NCBI RefSeq assembly: GCF_024347215.1
Contig: NZ_AP025282.1
Coordinates: 4,650,001-4,714,000 of the forward strand
Direction of reading: 5' to 3'
DNA length: 64,000 bases
Origin: Aliamphritea ceti
GTDB taxonomy: Bacteria > Pseudomonadota > Gammaproteobacteria > Pseudomonadales > Balneatricaceae
In this document: positions 36,255-44,022 of the stretch, one piece after another
How the letters are laid out: each line of letters opens with the position of its first letter
Numbering within the stretch: position 1 is the first letter of the stretch
The notes under the pieces: generated by a model
What the model saw: the letters and a program-made list of their open reading frames with translations, nothing else
What the model was told of the DNA's origin: nothing
The model's database searches: none
Program-made: the position numbers and the translations under genes

Positions 36255-37055
36255 TCAATCTGACCAGAGCCCTGAGTAAACCCTGGATGCAACAGCCAGA
36301 CTCTGAAACCGTCCCGCTCTGACACTGTGCAACCCCAGCAAATACCAGCGCCCACCTTTGTTTAATAAAAGAGGGCCGCCGGAATCACCTCGCTTACTCT
36401 GACAATTACTTCTGAGTAAACGACGCTGATCATGCACACCGGTAATAAAACAACCACGCTGCACGGTCAGAACTCTCTGATAGTCTTCTCTGTATCCGGC
36501 ATGCACAACCGGCATTCCAACAGATACTTGCCGACCATCAGACAAAGTCAGAAACCCTAATGAATCACCGAGCGGCTCAGCCAACCTCAACAACGCCCAG
36601 TCTGACCGGACATCCCGCCAGGGTTTATTCACCGGATTAACAGCAGCCTTCACTTTGCGTGATACTAACATTCGTTTAATGCGCGAACTTCCCTGTACAG
36701 CATCACCATGCACACCGGCCACAAATGTAAGATATTGCAACGGATACCAGCGTCCAGTTTCACGATTCCACATACAATGCGCCGCCGTAAGCACAACATC
36801 CCGTGCCACCAAAGTCGCCGTACAATAACCACGACCAGCTAAATTAATACGACCAATCGCACGCCAGGGAAAAATCTGCTCTGAAACCCGAACTCTCTGT
36901 GGATAAGTATGTGGCTGATAATTTTTTTCAGACAAAAAAACAGATGCCGGACCACCTTGCGCCTCAGCAATTAAGAACCAGATAACAAGAACAGCTATCC
37001 AGATGTCACACAGAACTCCCTTTCCGCTCACCCCCGATTCAATTCTATGAATCAT
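36255..37055 (-). CDS. Secreted trypsin-like serine protease (copy 2)
   Basis: Tandem paralogue of the preceding protease, 266 residues. Hydrophobic N-terminal segment IWIAVLVIWFLIAEAQ acts as signal peptide or anchor. Triad: His in VLTAAHCMW, Asp in DWALLRLAEPLG, Ser in KRGDSGGPLL. Sequence around the triad is nearly the same as copy 1, while the N-terminal export segment and the region after the Asp differ strongly. The two genes are separated by about 100 bp on the same strand. The ATG at 37055 lacks a convincing ribosome binding site, so the start may lie further in. Function unknown beyond extracytoplasmic proteolysis. Confidence 0.87.
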   Translation of the reverse strand: MIHRIESGVSGKGVLCDIWIAVLVIWFLIAEAQGGPASVFLSEKNYQPHTYPQRVRVSEQIFPWRAIGRINLAGRGYCTATLVARDVVLTAAHCMWNRETGRWYPLQYLTFVAGVHGDAVQGSSRIKRMLVSRKVKAAVNPVNKPWRDVRSDWALLRLAEPLGDSLGFLTLSDGRQVSVGMPVVHAGYREDYQRVLTVQRGCFITGVHDQRRLLRSNCQSKRGDSGGPLLLNKGGRWYLLGLHSVRAGRFQSLAVASRVYSGLWSD

Positions 37056-37262
37056 AACGTTTAAATGTTTTGAATTACCCCTGCCGCCGCATCCTGCACC
37101 GGGTCTTCACAGCTTAGCAGAGGAACTAGCATCCCAAGAGAACAAATACGTCTATACAAGGCAGATAAAATAACAAAACAAAGATATCTGAGACGACGAA
37201 AAGCAAACTTAATATAAAATCTGGTAAAGAATAAGAAAGGAAAAATAAGAATGAAGAGAAAG

Positions 37263-37338
37263 TGGTGGGTTGTATAGGATTCGAACCTATGACCAATTGG
37301 TTAAAAGCCAACTGCTCTACCAACTGAGCTAACAACCC
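37263..37338 (-). tRNA. tRNA-Lys (UUU), copy 2
   Basis: 76 nt with encoded CCA, anticodon loop CTTTTAA. It differs from the neighbouring copy only at the acceptor-stem pair 5:68 (T-A here, C-G there). Confidence 0.97.
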
Positions 37339-37384
37339 ACGCTGTACTTCTCCCATACCACTCATCTGAAGAACCCAGAAAAAG

Positions 37385-37460
37385 TGGTGGGTCGTATAGG
37401 ATTCGAACCTATGACCAATTGGTTAAAAGCCAACTGCTCTACCAACTGAGCTAACGACCC
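37385..37460 (-). tRNA. tRNA-Lys (UUU), copy 1
   Basis: 76 nt with encoded CCA, anticodon TTT. Second gene in a Ser-Asn-Lys-Lys operon read from the minus strand after Asn. Confidence 0.97.
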
Positions 37461-37464
37461 GTTG

Positions 37465-37540
37465 TGGCTCCTCGAGCTGGACTCGAACCAGCGACCAATA
37501 GATTAACAGTCTACTGCTCTACCAACTGAGCTATCGAGGA
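37465..37540 (-). tRNA. tRNA-Asn (GUU)
   Basis: 76 nt with encoded CCA, anticodon loop CTGTTAA, only four bases upstream of tRNA-Lys copy 1, so processed from a common precursor. Confidence 0.97.
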
Positions 37541-37559
37541 ACAACGTACTCACATTAAA

Positions 37560-37650
37560 TGGCGGAGGAGCAGGGATTCGAACCCTGGAAGGGCTATTAA
37601 CCCTCGCCGGTTTTCAAGACCGGTGCTTTCAACCACTCAGCCACCCCTCC
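37560..37650 (-). tRNA. tRNA-Ser (UGA)
   Basis: 91 nt including CCA, long variable arm, anticodon loop CTTGAAA (anticodon TGA). First gene of the tRNA operon. Confidence 0.97.
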
Positions 37651-37664
37651 TGTGAGTGGCGCGT

Positions 37665-37692
37665 ATAATAAAGGATTCTGATTTTGTGTCAA
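37665..37692 (-). promoter_or_regulatory. Strong sigma-70 promoter of the tRNA operon
   Basis: On the minus strand TTGACA, 16 bases, TATTAT, then a GC-rich discriminator ACGCGCC, the pattern of stringently controlled stable-RNA promoters. A 7-bp inverted repeat (GTGAGTG 37652-37658, CACTCAC 37693-37699) flanks it. Confidence 0.8.
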
Positions 37693-37887
37693 CACTCACG
37701 TTAAAAAAACCGCAACTTTTTAGCAAAAAAACAGAGTAGCCTTCATGCTCAACTATGCTGATGATATACAAGGTACTTATCACAACCCTCAGGCCTTAAT
37801 TTCCCATCATATAACTGGGATAATGTCGTCACGGCTATAGTGAATAAAACCACTGCAGAACCTTACTGAATCCAACTGGACACACAC

Positions 37888-38724
37888 ATGGCAACTATTG
37901 GCAGAAGCAATCAATTAAAAGTAGTAAAAGAGGTTAAGTTCGGCGTCTATCTTGACGGTGAAGAACTTGGCGATATTCTGCTGCCTGTTCGCTATGTTCC
38001 TGAAAACACCAAAGTCGGCGACACACTGGATGTATTCATTTATCTGGATTCGGAAGACTACCTGATCGCAACCACACTGGAACCTAAAACAGCCGTCGGT
38101 GAGTTCGCCTGCTTAACCGCCGTTTCTGTGAACCGCATTGGTGCCTTCTTCGACTGGGGATTACCAAAAGACTTACTGGTTCCTTTTAACGAACAGAAGC
38201 AAGCTATCGAAGAAGAAAAAAAATATATCGTTTATACCTACCTGGATAACGAGACCGATCGAATTGCCGGCTCAACCAAGCTCAACAAATTTCTGGATAA
38301 CTACCCACACTCATTCAAGAAAGGCCAACAGGTAGACCTGCTCATTGAAGACCACACGCACATTGGCTACAAAGCCATCATTGACGGCACCCACTGGGGC
38401 GTTGTTTATGATAACGACGTATTTAAGCCACTGCGTTACGGTCAGAAAATGAAAGGTTTTATTAAGCAAATTCGTCCTGACGGCAAAATAAACCTAAGCC
38501 TGCAAAAACTTGGGTACGGTAAAACCGACGACGTCAGTAAGCGCATTATGCATATGCTGGAGGACCAGGATGGTTTCATTGCCTGCAATGATAAAACACC
38601 ACCTGATGTTATCTACAAGCTATTCGGCGTCAGCAAGAAAGCCTTCAAACTCGCGATTGGTCGCCTCTACAAAGAACGTAGCATCATAATTGATGAACGC
38701 GGTATCCGTCTGATCACTAAGTAA
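37888..38724 (+). CDS. CvfB/YitL-family S1 RNA-binding protein
   Basis: 278-residue protein of the CvfB family: several S1/OB-like domains followed by a winged-helix C-terminal domain. Family segments: FGVYLDGEELGDILLP at the N-terminus, VNRIGAFFDWGLPKDLLVP in the second S1 unit (about 78-96), GVVYDNDVFKPLRYGQKMKGFIKQ in the third and a DGKINLSLQ motif. The last 60 residues (LFGVSKKAFKLAIGRLYKE, then KERSIIIDERGIRL) form the winged helix. In Staphylococcus aureus CvfB affects virulence gene expression; in gammaproteobacteria the target is unknown. It stands alone between the tRNA operon and the thiolase-like gene, 64 bp apart from the latter. Confidence 0.9.
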   Translation: MATIGRSNQLKVVKEVKFGVYLDGEELGDILLPVRYVPENTKVGDTLDVFIYLDSEDYLIATTLEPKTAVGEFACLTAVSVNRIGAFFDWGLPKDLLVPFNEQKQAIEEEKKYIVYTYLDNETDRIAGSTKLNKFLDNYPHSFKKGQQVDLLIEDHTHIGYKAIIDGTHWGVVYDNDVFKPLRYGQKMKGFIKQIRPDGKINLSLQKLGYGKTDDVSKRIMHMLEDQDGFIACNDKTPPDVIYKLFGVSKKAFKLAIGRLYKERSIIIDERGIRLITK

Positions 38725-38788
38725 ATCGTCCAGTGCCGCTTTCTGTGGCACCCTGTTAGACTCAGGCAAACCTTTTCCGGAGAGCCTG

Positions 38789-39862
38789 ATGTCTGCTTTT
38801 ATCATTGCCGCTACTAAAACAATTGATGGACAGTCCTTTGAGAGTAGCCAAACTCCCGATGATTGCCATGCAATGCAAGCACAACTGTTAAGCGCAGGCA
38901 TCAACCTTCACCACCTGATCATAGACCCCCTCAGTACCGACTGGCACAGCCCTCTTGAAGCCGGACATTACCGCAGTGGTGCCGCACCTATAGAAGCATT
39001 AACCCAGGCCATTTCAATACTTCAGTCACCCAATACCGCGGTGGTAATCAGCGGTAATGATCCATTACGCACCGGATATGAAAAAGCCGAACGCTTACAA
39101 CGTATGGAAATATACGGCAGAGATTATTCATTAATAGCGGCCTACACCGAACTTAGTAAAACCTTTGCGAATAAACATGACTTCAGCGAAGAGCAGTTCC
39201 GTGAGATAGCAAAATCCCTCTTCGATAACTACCTACAAACTTTTACCACACAGAATCCAGAGGCCACTCTTCCAAACGCCTCCTGGTTCAACCCTATCAG
39301 CGACTTATTCAGAGGCGTTGACTGCGCCAATCCTGTACAAGACTTCTGCGGCCAGTTAATTCTCTGTAACGCTGAAACGGCTGAAAAACTGGCAATACCT
39401 GACTCTGAAAAAGTAGAGATACTCGGTGCCAGTTGCCTGACCCTTTTGCAGGATGGCAAACCTGCCATTGAAGAAATCGCTGAATACAGACATCTGAAAA
39501 CGGTCTACCAAAGAGCCTGTCAGCAATCAGGTGTGAATTTCAAAACAGAGTTTTTGCAGGGCAATGCAATTCTCGATGTCTATACCTGCTTCCCTGTTGT
39601 ACCAATGGCGTTCCTGTTTGCAGCAGAATTCATCGATTCCGCAGCTGAGTTCACATCCTTTCTGGCAAAACACCCAGTAACGTTCAATGGAGGTATGAAC
39701 CTCGCCAAAGGCCCATGGAATAACCCCACTCTAAGCAGCCTTGTGGACAGCTATCAGGCACTAACAACAGGCCGGGCTTCACTTGCAGGTATTCATGGTA
39801 ATGGCGGTCTGGGTTATAAACAGGGCTTTGCGATTCTCTCCCGTGCAGACCACCACAATTAA
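38789..39862 (+). CDS. Thiolase-fold protein (acetyl-CoA acetyltransferase-like), atypical
   Basis: 357 residues. The C-terminal half matches the thiolase-like acetyltransferase group: LDVYTCFPVVPMAFLFAAEF (in place of the LYSCFP segment), FNGGMNLAKGPWNNPTLSSLVDS, and HGNGGLGYKQGFAIL at the end. The middle part (NPISDLFRGVDCANPVQDFCGQLILCNAE) fits the family's ISDPL segment. The N-terminal half is shorter than in true thiolases, and no conserved nucleophilic Cys region can be recognised, only GHYRSGAAPIEALTQA where the substrate-binding TGGNS-type motif would lie. It may have lost Claisen activity or use another residue. GGAGAG upstream supports the start. Function not assigned. Confidence 0.6.
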   Translation: MSAFIIAATKTIDGQSFESSQTPDDCHAMQAQLLSAGINLHHLIIDPLSTDWHSPLEAGHYRSGAAPIEALTQAISILQSPNTAVVISGNDPLRTGYEKAERLQRMEIYGRDYSLIAAYTELSKTFANKHDFSEEQFREIAKSLFDNYLQTFTTQNPEATLPNASWFNPISDLFRGVDCANPVQDFCGQLILCNAETAEKLAIPDSEKVEILGASCLTLLQDGKPAIEEIAEYRHLKTVYQRACQQSGVNFKTEFLQGNAILDVYTCFPVVPMAFLFAAEFIDSAAEFTSFLAKHPVTFNGGMNLAKGPWNNPTLSSLVDSYQALTTGRASLAGIHGNGGLGYKQGFAILSRADHHN

Positions 39863-40001
39863 AGTTACCCACATATTCTGTGCATAAGCCTTGGAAAAAC
39901 ATCTGCATAACCTCTGCAAGCATTGATTCTAAAGGCTTACAGACAACGAGTGGTTTCTGATCAAAATTAAAAATAAACAGGCAAAGAATAATTTACAAAT
40001 A

Positions 40002-40034
40002 CTTATTGATAATCATTATTATTTGCATTAGTAT
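40002..40034 (+). promoter_or_regulatory. Fur box overlapping a sigma-70 promoter
   Basis: GATAATCATTATT (40008-40020) matches 12 of the last 13 positions of the 19-bp Fur consensus GATAATGATAATCATTATC; over all 19 positions (40002-40020) I count 15 matches. It overlaps promoter elements TTGATA (40006-40011), 17 bases, TAGTAT (40029-40034). Predicted start of transcription is about 40041. Bound Fur-Fe would occlude this promoter. Confidence 0.75.
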
Positions 40035-40040
40035 CAATTC

Positions 40041-40192
40041 CGCTCGTAAGTGGTCGACAAAGTACTCACCTCACCGATACTTTGTCATCGCAGGCGGCGT
40101 TGATTTGGCCAGCGTCGCCTGCAAACTTACAACCAAGCTTTACAGGCTCTTGTCATAAGTTTTTTAGCGGGTGCTATCACCCGCTATTTTTT
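40041..40192 (+). ncRNA. Candidate Fur-repressed small RNA (RyhB/PrrF functional class)
   Basis: About 150 nt between a Fur-box promoter and an intrinsic terminator, with no usable ORF. Predicted structure by eye: an enclosing stem GTAAGT (40046-40051) with ACTTAC (40125-40130). Inside it, hairpin A GACAAAGTA / TACTTTGTC (perfect 9 bp, 40056-40086) has a 13-nt loop CTCACCTCACCGA, and hairpin B GCAGGCGGCG / CGTCGCCTGC (40090-40122, one G-U) follows. Then come a U-rich tract and the terminator hairpin. The exposed C-rich loop is complementary to GGTGAG-type ribosome binding sites, a common seed in sRNAs that repress translation. I recognise no known RNA family; RyhB-like function is inferred from the Fur box and architecture. 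Confidence 0.65.
40166..40192 (+). terminator. Terminator of the candidate small RNA
   Basis: AGCGGGTG-CTAT-CACCCGCT followed by ATTTTTTTA, preceded by TTTTTT. It closes well before the selD fusion gene at 40332. Confidence 0.93.
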
Positions 40193-40331
40193 TATCCGGC
40201 TGTATTCTCCCCCCTTTAGCTTAAGCAACCATAGTGCAACTGTTTGCTGATATAAATCAGCATCTGCTGGCTGTATATGCCCGCAGGCCTGAGCTACTAT
40301 AGGCCGCACTTTCACCAGCCCGGTTTTCTTC

Positions 40332-42587
40332 ATGCAACAGGATCTCACTCCAAAATCTAAACATTTGATTTTTGTTGGCGGCGGCCACGCCCATGCACTG
40401 GCACTGCGCATGCTTGCCATGAAGAAACCTGAAGGCGTGAAAATCACTTTGATATCCAACGCTATCCAAACACCTTACTCTGGTATGCTGCCAGGGTTGA
40501 TCGCCGGTCACTATAGCTTTGATCAGGCACACATAGATCTTGGCCGCCTGTGCCGCTTTGCCGGCATCAGCTTTATAGAAGACCAGGTCACCGGAATTAA
40601 CCCGGAAAAACAAACGGTTCAGTGCCTTAACCATCCTGACTTTAACTACGACATTCTCAGCATTGATACCGGTTCGGTACCCGGACGCAATCAGGTACCT
40701 GGCGCCAGTGAATGGAGCATCCCGGTTAAACCCGTAGACGAATTCTTAGCACACTGGCAAGCCATTCAGGCTCGCATCAACATCACACCTGATGTTCAGC
40801 TCCAAATAGGTGCTGTAGGTGGTGGTGCCAGCGCTGTTGAAGTGGTCCTCGCCATGCAGCATAAACTGCAGCAAGCAAACCTGGCTAACAAGGTAAATTT
40901 TCATGTCGTCAGTGGCCCCGATGACATACTGCCCAATCACAACGATAAGGTACGGGCCAAATACCGAAAAGTACTCAGCAAGCGAAATATAAATACGCAT
41001 ACTGGTTTCACTGTCAGCCAGGTCACTGAAAACTGCCTGCATACTGCTGACGGCCGTAAACTGGATTTGAACTATATCATCTGGGCAACGGCCGCTACCG
41101 GTGCAGACTGGCCAGCAAAAGCTGGCTTACAGACTGGTGCGTCCGGCTGTATTGAAGTCAACGATTGCCTGCAATCATTATCACACTCAAACATTTTCGC
41201 CTGTGGTGATATTGCAGATATGGTCAATCACCCACGGCCAAAAGCAGGGGTGTTTGCCGTTCGCCAGGGTAAGCCGCTCTTAAAGAATATTTTGGCAATA
41301 CTGGCAGGCAAAAAGCTCACGCCGTTTAAACCGCAAAAACAATTTCTCAGCTTAATAAGCACTGGCGATAAATATGCCGTTGCTTCCCGCAGTAACTGGT
41401 CACTGGCAGGTCGCCTGATCTGGCACTGGAAAAACCATATCGACCAAAAATTCATGCGCCGCTTCAGCGAAGTTACTATGTTGCCCGACGCACAAAGTAC
41501 TAAAACGGTTAAAGTTGAAAATCCGGATATGCGCTGTGGTGGTTGTGGCGCTAAAGTCGGCAATACCGTATTACAAAGGGTGCTCTCCCAGCTACCCTCA
41601 AACCTCAGTGAAGATATACCGGTCGGTTTGCAGCACCCTGATGATGCCGCCGTTATCGCCGTGCCAGACGGCAAGCTGTTGGTTCAGTCCGTGGACAGTT
41701 TCAGACAACTAATCAACGATGACTACCTGTTCGGTAAAATTGCTGCTGTACACGCACTCGGTGATGTATTTGCTATGGGTGCTTCCGCTCACAGTGCCCA
41801 GGCTTTGGTTACCCTGCCCCATGCCAGTGATGAATTACTGGAAGAACAACTTCTGCATCTGCTAAAAGGCGCATTAGAGATATTCAGCGAATCCGGCGTT
41901 ACTCTGGTTGGCGGTCATACCTCAGAAGGTAGCGAATTATCACTGGGCTTTGCTGTAAATGGTTTTGCAGACCCTCAACAACTGATGACAAAAGGCGGTG
42001 TAAATTCCGGAGACTACTTGCTGGTCACCAAACCTATTGGTACCGGTGTTCTGTTTGCCAGTGATATGCGTGGCCAGGCCCATGGTCGCTGGATCAGCGA
42101 CGCTCTACAACAGATGCAACACTCTAACTTTCGCGCTAGTCAGGTATTGAATGAATTTAACTGTAAGGCCTGTACTGATATCACTGGTTTTGGCTTAGCT
42201 GGTCATCTGCTGGAAATGCTCACACCGGCCGGACTCAACGCTGAACTATGGAGCGATAACTTCCCTGTTCTGGAAGGCGCTGAACTTTGTCTGGAAAGCG
42301 GTTTACAAAGCTCGCTTCACCCCGATAACCAACGCTACGGTAACAAAGTAAAGATTGCTGAAAGCATATCTGTTGGCCGACAAGAGTTATTGTTTGATCC
42401 ACAAACAGCCGGCGGCTTATTGGCAGCAATTCACCCGGATAAGCTGGACGCCTGCCTGAGCGCACTTCAGGCCGAAGGTTATAAACAAACAGCTGTCATC
42501 GGTCGAGTCACAGATATCACCAGCTGCAGCGCAAAAATAAACCTGATTACTGGACTGGAAAACAAACCGGAAAATAATCCGGAATAA
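40332..42587 (+). CDS. selD: Oxidoreductase-SelD fusion (selenide, water dikinase)
   Basis: Two-domain protein of 751 residues. The N-terminal half (about 1-375) is a pyridine nucleotide-disulfide oxidoreductase-like FAD domain of the NDH-2 type: FVGGGHAHALALRML, TPYSGMLPGLIAGHYS, and IFACGDIADM for the second FAD contact. The C-terminal half (about 395-745) is selenophosphate synthetase with the catalytic CGGCGAKVG near 400, DDAAVIAVPDG, GHTSEGSELSLGFAVNG and TAGGLLAAI. A Cys, not selenocysteine, occupies the active site; there is no internal TGA. SelD makes selenophosphate from selenide and ATP for Sec-tRNA or 2-selenouridine in tRNA; the fused domain presumably supplies reduced selenium. 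No selA, selB or mnmH is in the window. Confidence 0.93.
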   Translation: MQQDLTPKSKHLIFVGGGHAHALALRMLAMKKPEGVKITLISNAIQTPYSGMLPGLIAGHYSFDQAHIDLGRLCRFAGISFIEDQVTGINPEKQTVQCLNHPDFNYDILSIDTGSVPGRNQVPGASEWSIPVKPVDEFLAHWQAIQARINITPDVQLQIGAVGGGASAVEVVLAMQHKLQQANLANKVNFHVVSGPDDILPNHNDKVRAKYRKVLSKRNINTHTGFTVSQVTENCLHTADGRKLDLNYIIWATAATGADWPAKAGLQTGASGCIEVNDCLQSLSHSNIFACGDIADMVNHPRPKAGVFAVRQGKPLLKNILAILAGKKLTPFKPQKQFLSLISTGDKYAVASRSNWSLAGRLIWHWKNHIDQKFMRRFSEVTMLPDAQSTKTVKVENPDMRCGGCGAKVGNTVLQRVLSQLPSNLSEDIPVGLQHPDDAAVIAVPDGKLLVQSVDSFRQLINDDYLFGKIAAVHALGDVFAMGASAHSAQALVTLPHASDELLEEQLLHLLKGALEIFSESGVTLVGGHTSEGSELSLGFAVNGFADPQQLMTKGGVNSGDYLLVTKPIGTGVLFASDMRGQAHGRWISDALQQMQHSNFRASQVLNEFNCKACTDITGFGLAGHLLEMLTPAGLNAELWSDNFPVLEGAELCLESGLQSSLHPDNQRYGNKVKIAESISVGRQELLFDPQTAGGLLAAIHPDKLDACLSALQAEGYKQTAVIGRVTDITSCSAKINLITGLENKPENNPE

Positions 42588-42628
42588 GCACAGTAAAAAA
42601 ACATCTAAGTTTTCAGCTTTGTTTCATT

Positions 42629-42675
42629 CCTCAGAATTAACCTGTGTTTCATGATCTAAGCACCCAATTCTGAGG
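42629..42675 (+). promoter_or_regulatory. Inverted repeat reaching into the msrAB ribosome binding site
   Basis: Perfect 10-bp arms CCTCAGAATT (42629-42638) and AATTCTGAGG (42666-42675) around 27 nt. The right arm carries the GAGG(G) ribosome binding site of msrAB, nine bases before its ATG. As RNA this would mask translation; as DNA it could be an operator. Confidence 0.55.
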
Positions 42676-42683
42676 GACACACC

Positions 42684-43844
42684 ATGAACAAAAAAATAGC
42701 CATCCCAGCCGTTCTGGCTGTCGCAGTGGCCGGTGCCAGTGCTCTGGTATGGTCTGCCAATGACCAGGCCAGCCAGAATGCTGCGCCTATTGCTAAAAAT
42801 GCGATGACCAGCGAAGGCCTCGCCATCGCAACTTTTGCCGGTGGCTGTTTCTGGTGTACCGAAGCCGGCTTTGAAAGGCTACCTGGTGTGAAAGAAGCAA
42901 TTTCAGGTTATACCGGCGGTGAAGATACGACCCCTACTTATCAAGAAGTCGCAGGGGGCATTTCAGGCCATACTGAAGCCGTACAGGTATTCTATGACCC
43001 TGAAGTTATTACTTACCGCGGTTTAGTTGAATCTCTTTGGCGCCAGATGGACCCTACCGATGGCACAGGCTCATTCGTTGACCGTGGTAGTCAGTATCGC
43101 CCAGGCGTGTTTTTCCACAATGAAACACAACGCAGAATTGCAGAACAGTCCATGATGGAACTGGCAGCTTCAGGTCGTTACAGCCAGCCACTGGCAACCG
43201 AGCTGACTCAGCTGGAGAAATTCTATCCTGCAGAGGATTATCATCAGGATTATTACAAAACCAATCCGATCCGTTATAAGTTCTACCGATTTAACTCCGG
43301 TCGCGATCAGTATTTACAGAAAACCTGGGGAGACGACCTGAGCCCTGACTTCACTCAGTTTGGCCGTGACGATAACACACAGCAACTGGTTACTCAGGAC
43401 CGTAACGACTTTGTAAAGCCCAGCGACGCTGAGCTCAGAAAGACTCTGACAGAGCTACAGTATGAAGTCACTCAGGAAGACGCTACCGAACGACCATTTA
43501 GTAATGAATTCTGGGATAACAAACGTGAAGGCGTGTATGTGGATATCGTCAGCGGTGAACCACTGTTCTCTTCCAAAGATAAGTTTAAATCTGGTACAGG
43601 CTGGCCAAGCTTTACTAAACCACTGTACTCAAGCTCAATTGTTGAGCATACAGATTCCAGCTTTTTTATGACCCGTACTGAAGTACGCAGTCAAAATGCT
43701 GACTCACACCTGGGTCATGTGTTTAAGGATGGTCCGGCACCAACCGGATTGCGCTACTGCATTAACTCTGCATCAATGCGCTTCATCGAGAAAGATCAGT
43801 TGGCTGCTGCGGGTTATCCGGAATTGCTTAGCCTATTTGAATAA
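42684..43844 (+). CDS. msrAB: Exported peptide-methionine sulfoxide reductase MsrA-MsrB fusion
   Basis: Repairs S- and R-methionine sulfoxide in envelope proteins. It has 386 residues. A Sec signal peptide (MNKKIAIPAVLAVAVAGASA) comes first. The MsrA domain (about 45-205) has the catalytic Cys in FAGGCFWCTEAGF and the GYTGGEDTTPTYQEV segment. The MsrB domain (about 255-380) has SGTGWPSFTKPL, RSQNADSHLGHVF and the catalytic Cys in RYCINSASMRF. The usual zinc-binding CxxC before FSSKDKF is replaced by IVSGEPLF, so this MsrB is of the zinc-free type, as in the MsrAB of Neisseria. No thioredoxin-like reducing domain is fused, so a separate periplasmic reductant is needed. An inverted repeat covers its ribosome binding site. 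Confidence 0.95.
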   Translation: MNKKIAIPAVLAVAVAGASALVWSANDQASQNAAPIAKNAMTSEGLAIATFAGGCFWCTEAGFERLPGVKEAISGYTGGEDTTPTYQEVAGGISGHTEAVQVFYDPEVITYRGLVESLWRQMDPTDGTGSFVDRGSQYRPGVFFHNETQRRIAEQSMMELAASGRYSQPLATELTQLEKFYPAEDYHQDYYKTNPIRYKFYRFNSGRDQYLQKTWGDDLSPDFTQFGRDDNTQQLVTQDRNDFVKPSDAELRKTLTELQYEVTQEDATERPFSNEFWDNKREGVYVDIVSGEPLFSSKDKFKSGTGWPSFTKPLYSSSIVEHTDSSFFMTRTEVRSQNADSHLGHVFKDGPAPTGLRYCINSASMRFIEKDQLAAAGYPELLSLFE

Positions 43845-43854
43845 CTGAAACACT

Positions 43855-43924
43855 CTTTTCGGAACGGGCTTTTCAACGCAGCCTTTTCGAAATAACCTTT
43901 TCAGAAATACCCTTTCGTTCCCCA
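43855..43924 (+). repeat. Five degenerate 14-bp tandem units after msrAB
   Basis: CTTTTC begins at 43855, 43869, 43883 and 43897, and CCTTTC at 43911, so the spacing is exactly 14 bp. The remaining eight bases of each unit vary (GGAACGGG, AACGCAGC, GAAATAAC, AGAAATAC). No coding frame is associated. Confidence 0.7.
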
Positions 43925-43930
43925 ACGAAC

Positions 43931-43962
43931 GCAGACGCTGTCCGCAGCGTCTGCATTCTTTT
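43931..43962 (+). terminator. msrAB terminator
   Basis: Perfect 10-bp hairpin GCAGACGCTG-TCCG-CAGCGTCTGC followed by ATTCTTTT. Confidence 0.88.
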
Positions 43963-44022
43963 CAGCAATAGTCAGTGTCGCATCAATACACTTTGCATCA
44001 TCTGAACTATTGCCTGAAGCCC

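Noticed and set aside
37126..37365. 79-residue minus-strand frame
   Set aside because: It runs through a tRNA-Lys gene.
40050..40103. GTG-started 17-codon frame inside the candidate small RNA
   Set aside because: No ribosome binding site, and it is contained within the strong hairpins; the region looks non-coding.
40332..42587. Selenocysteine codon in SelD
   Set aside because: The active-site position reads as Cys and there is no in-frame TGA in the gene.
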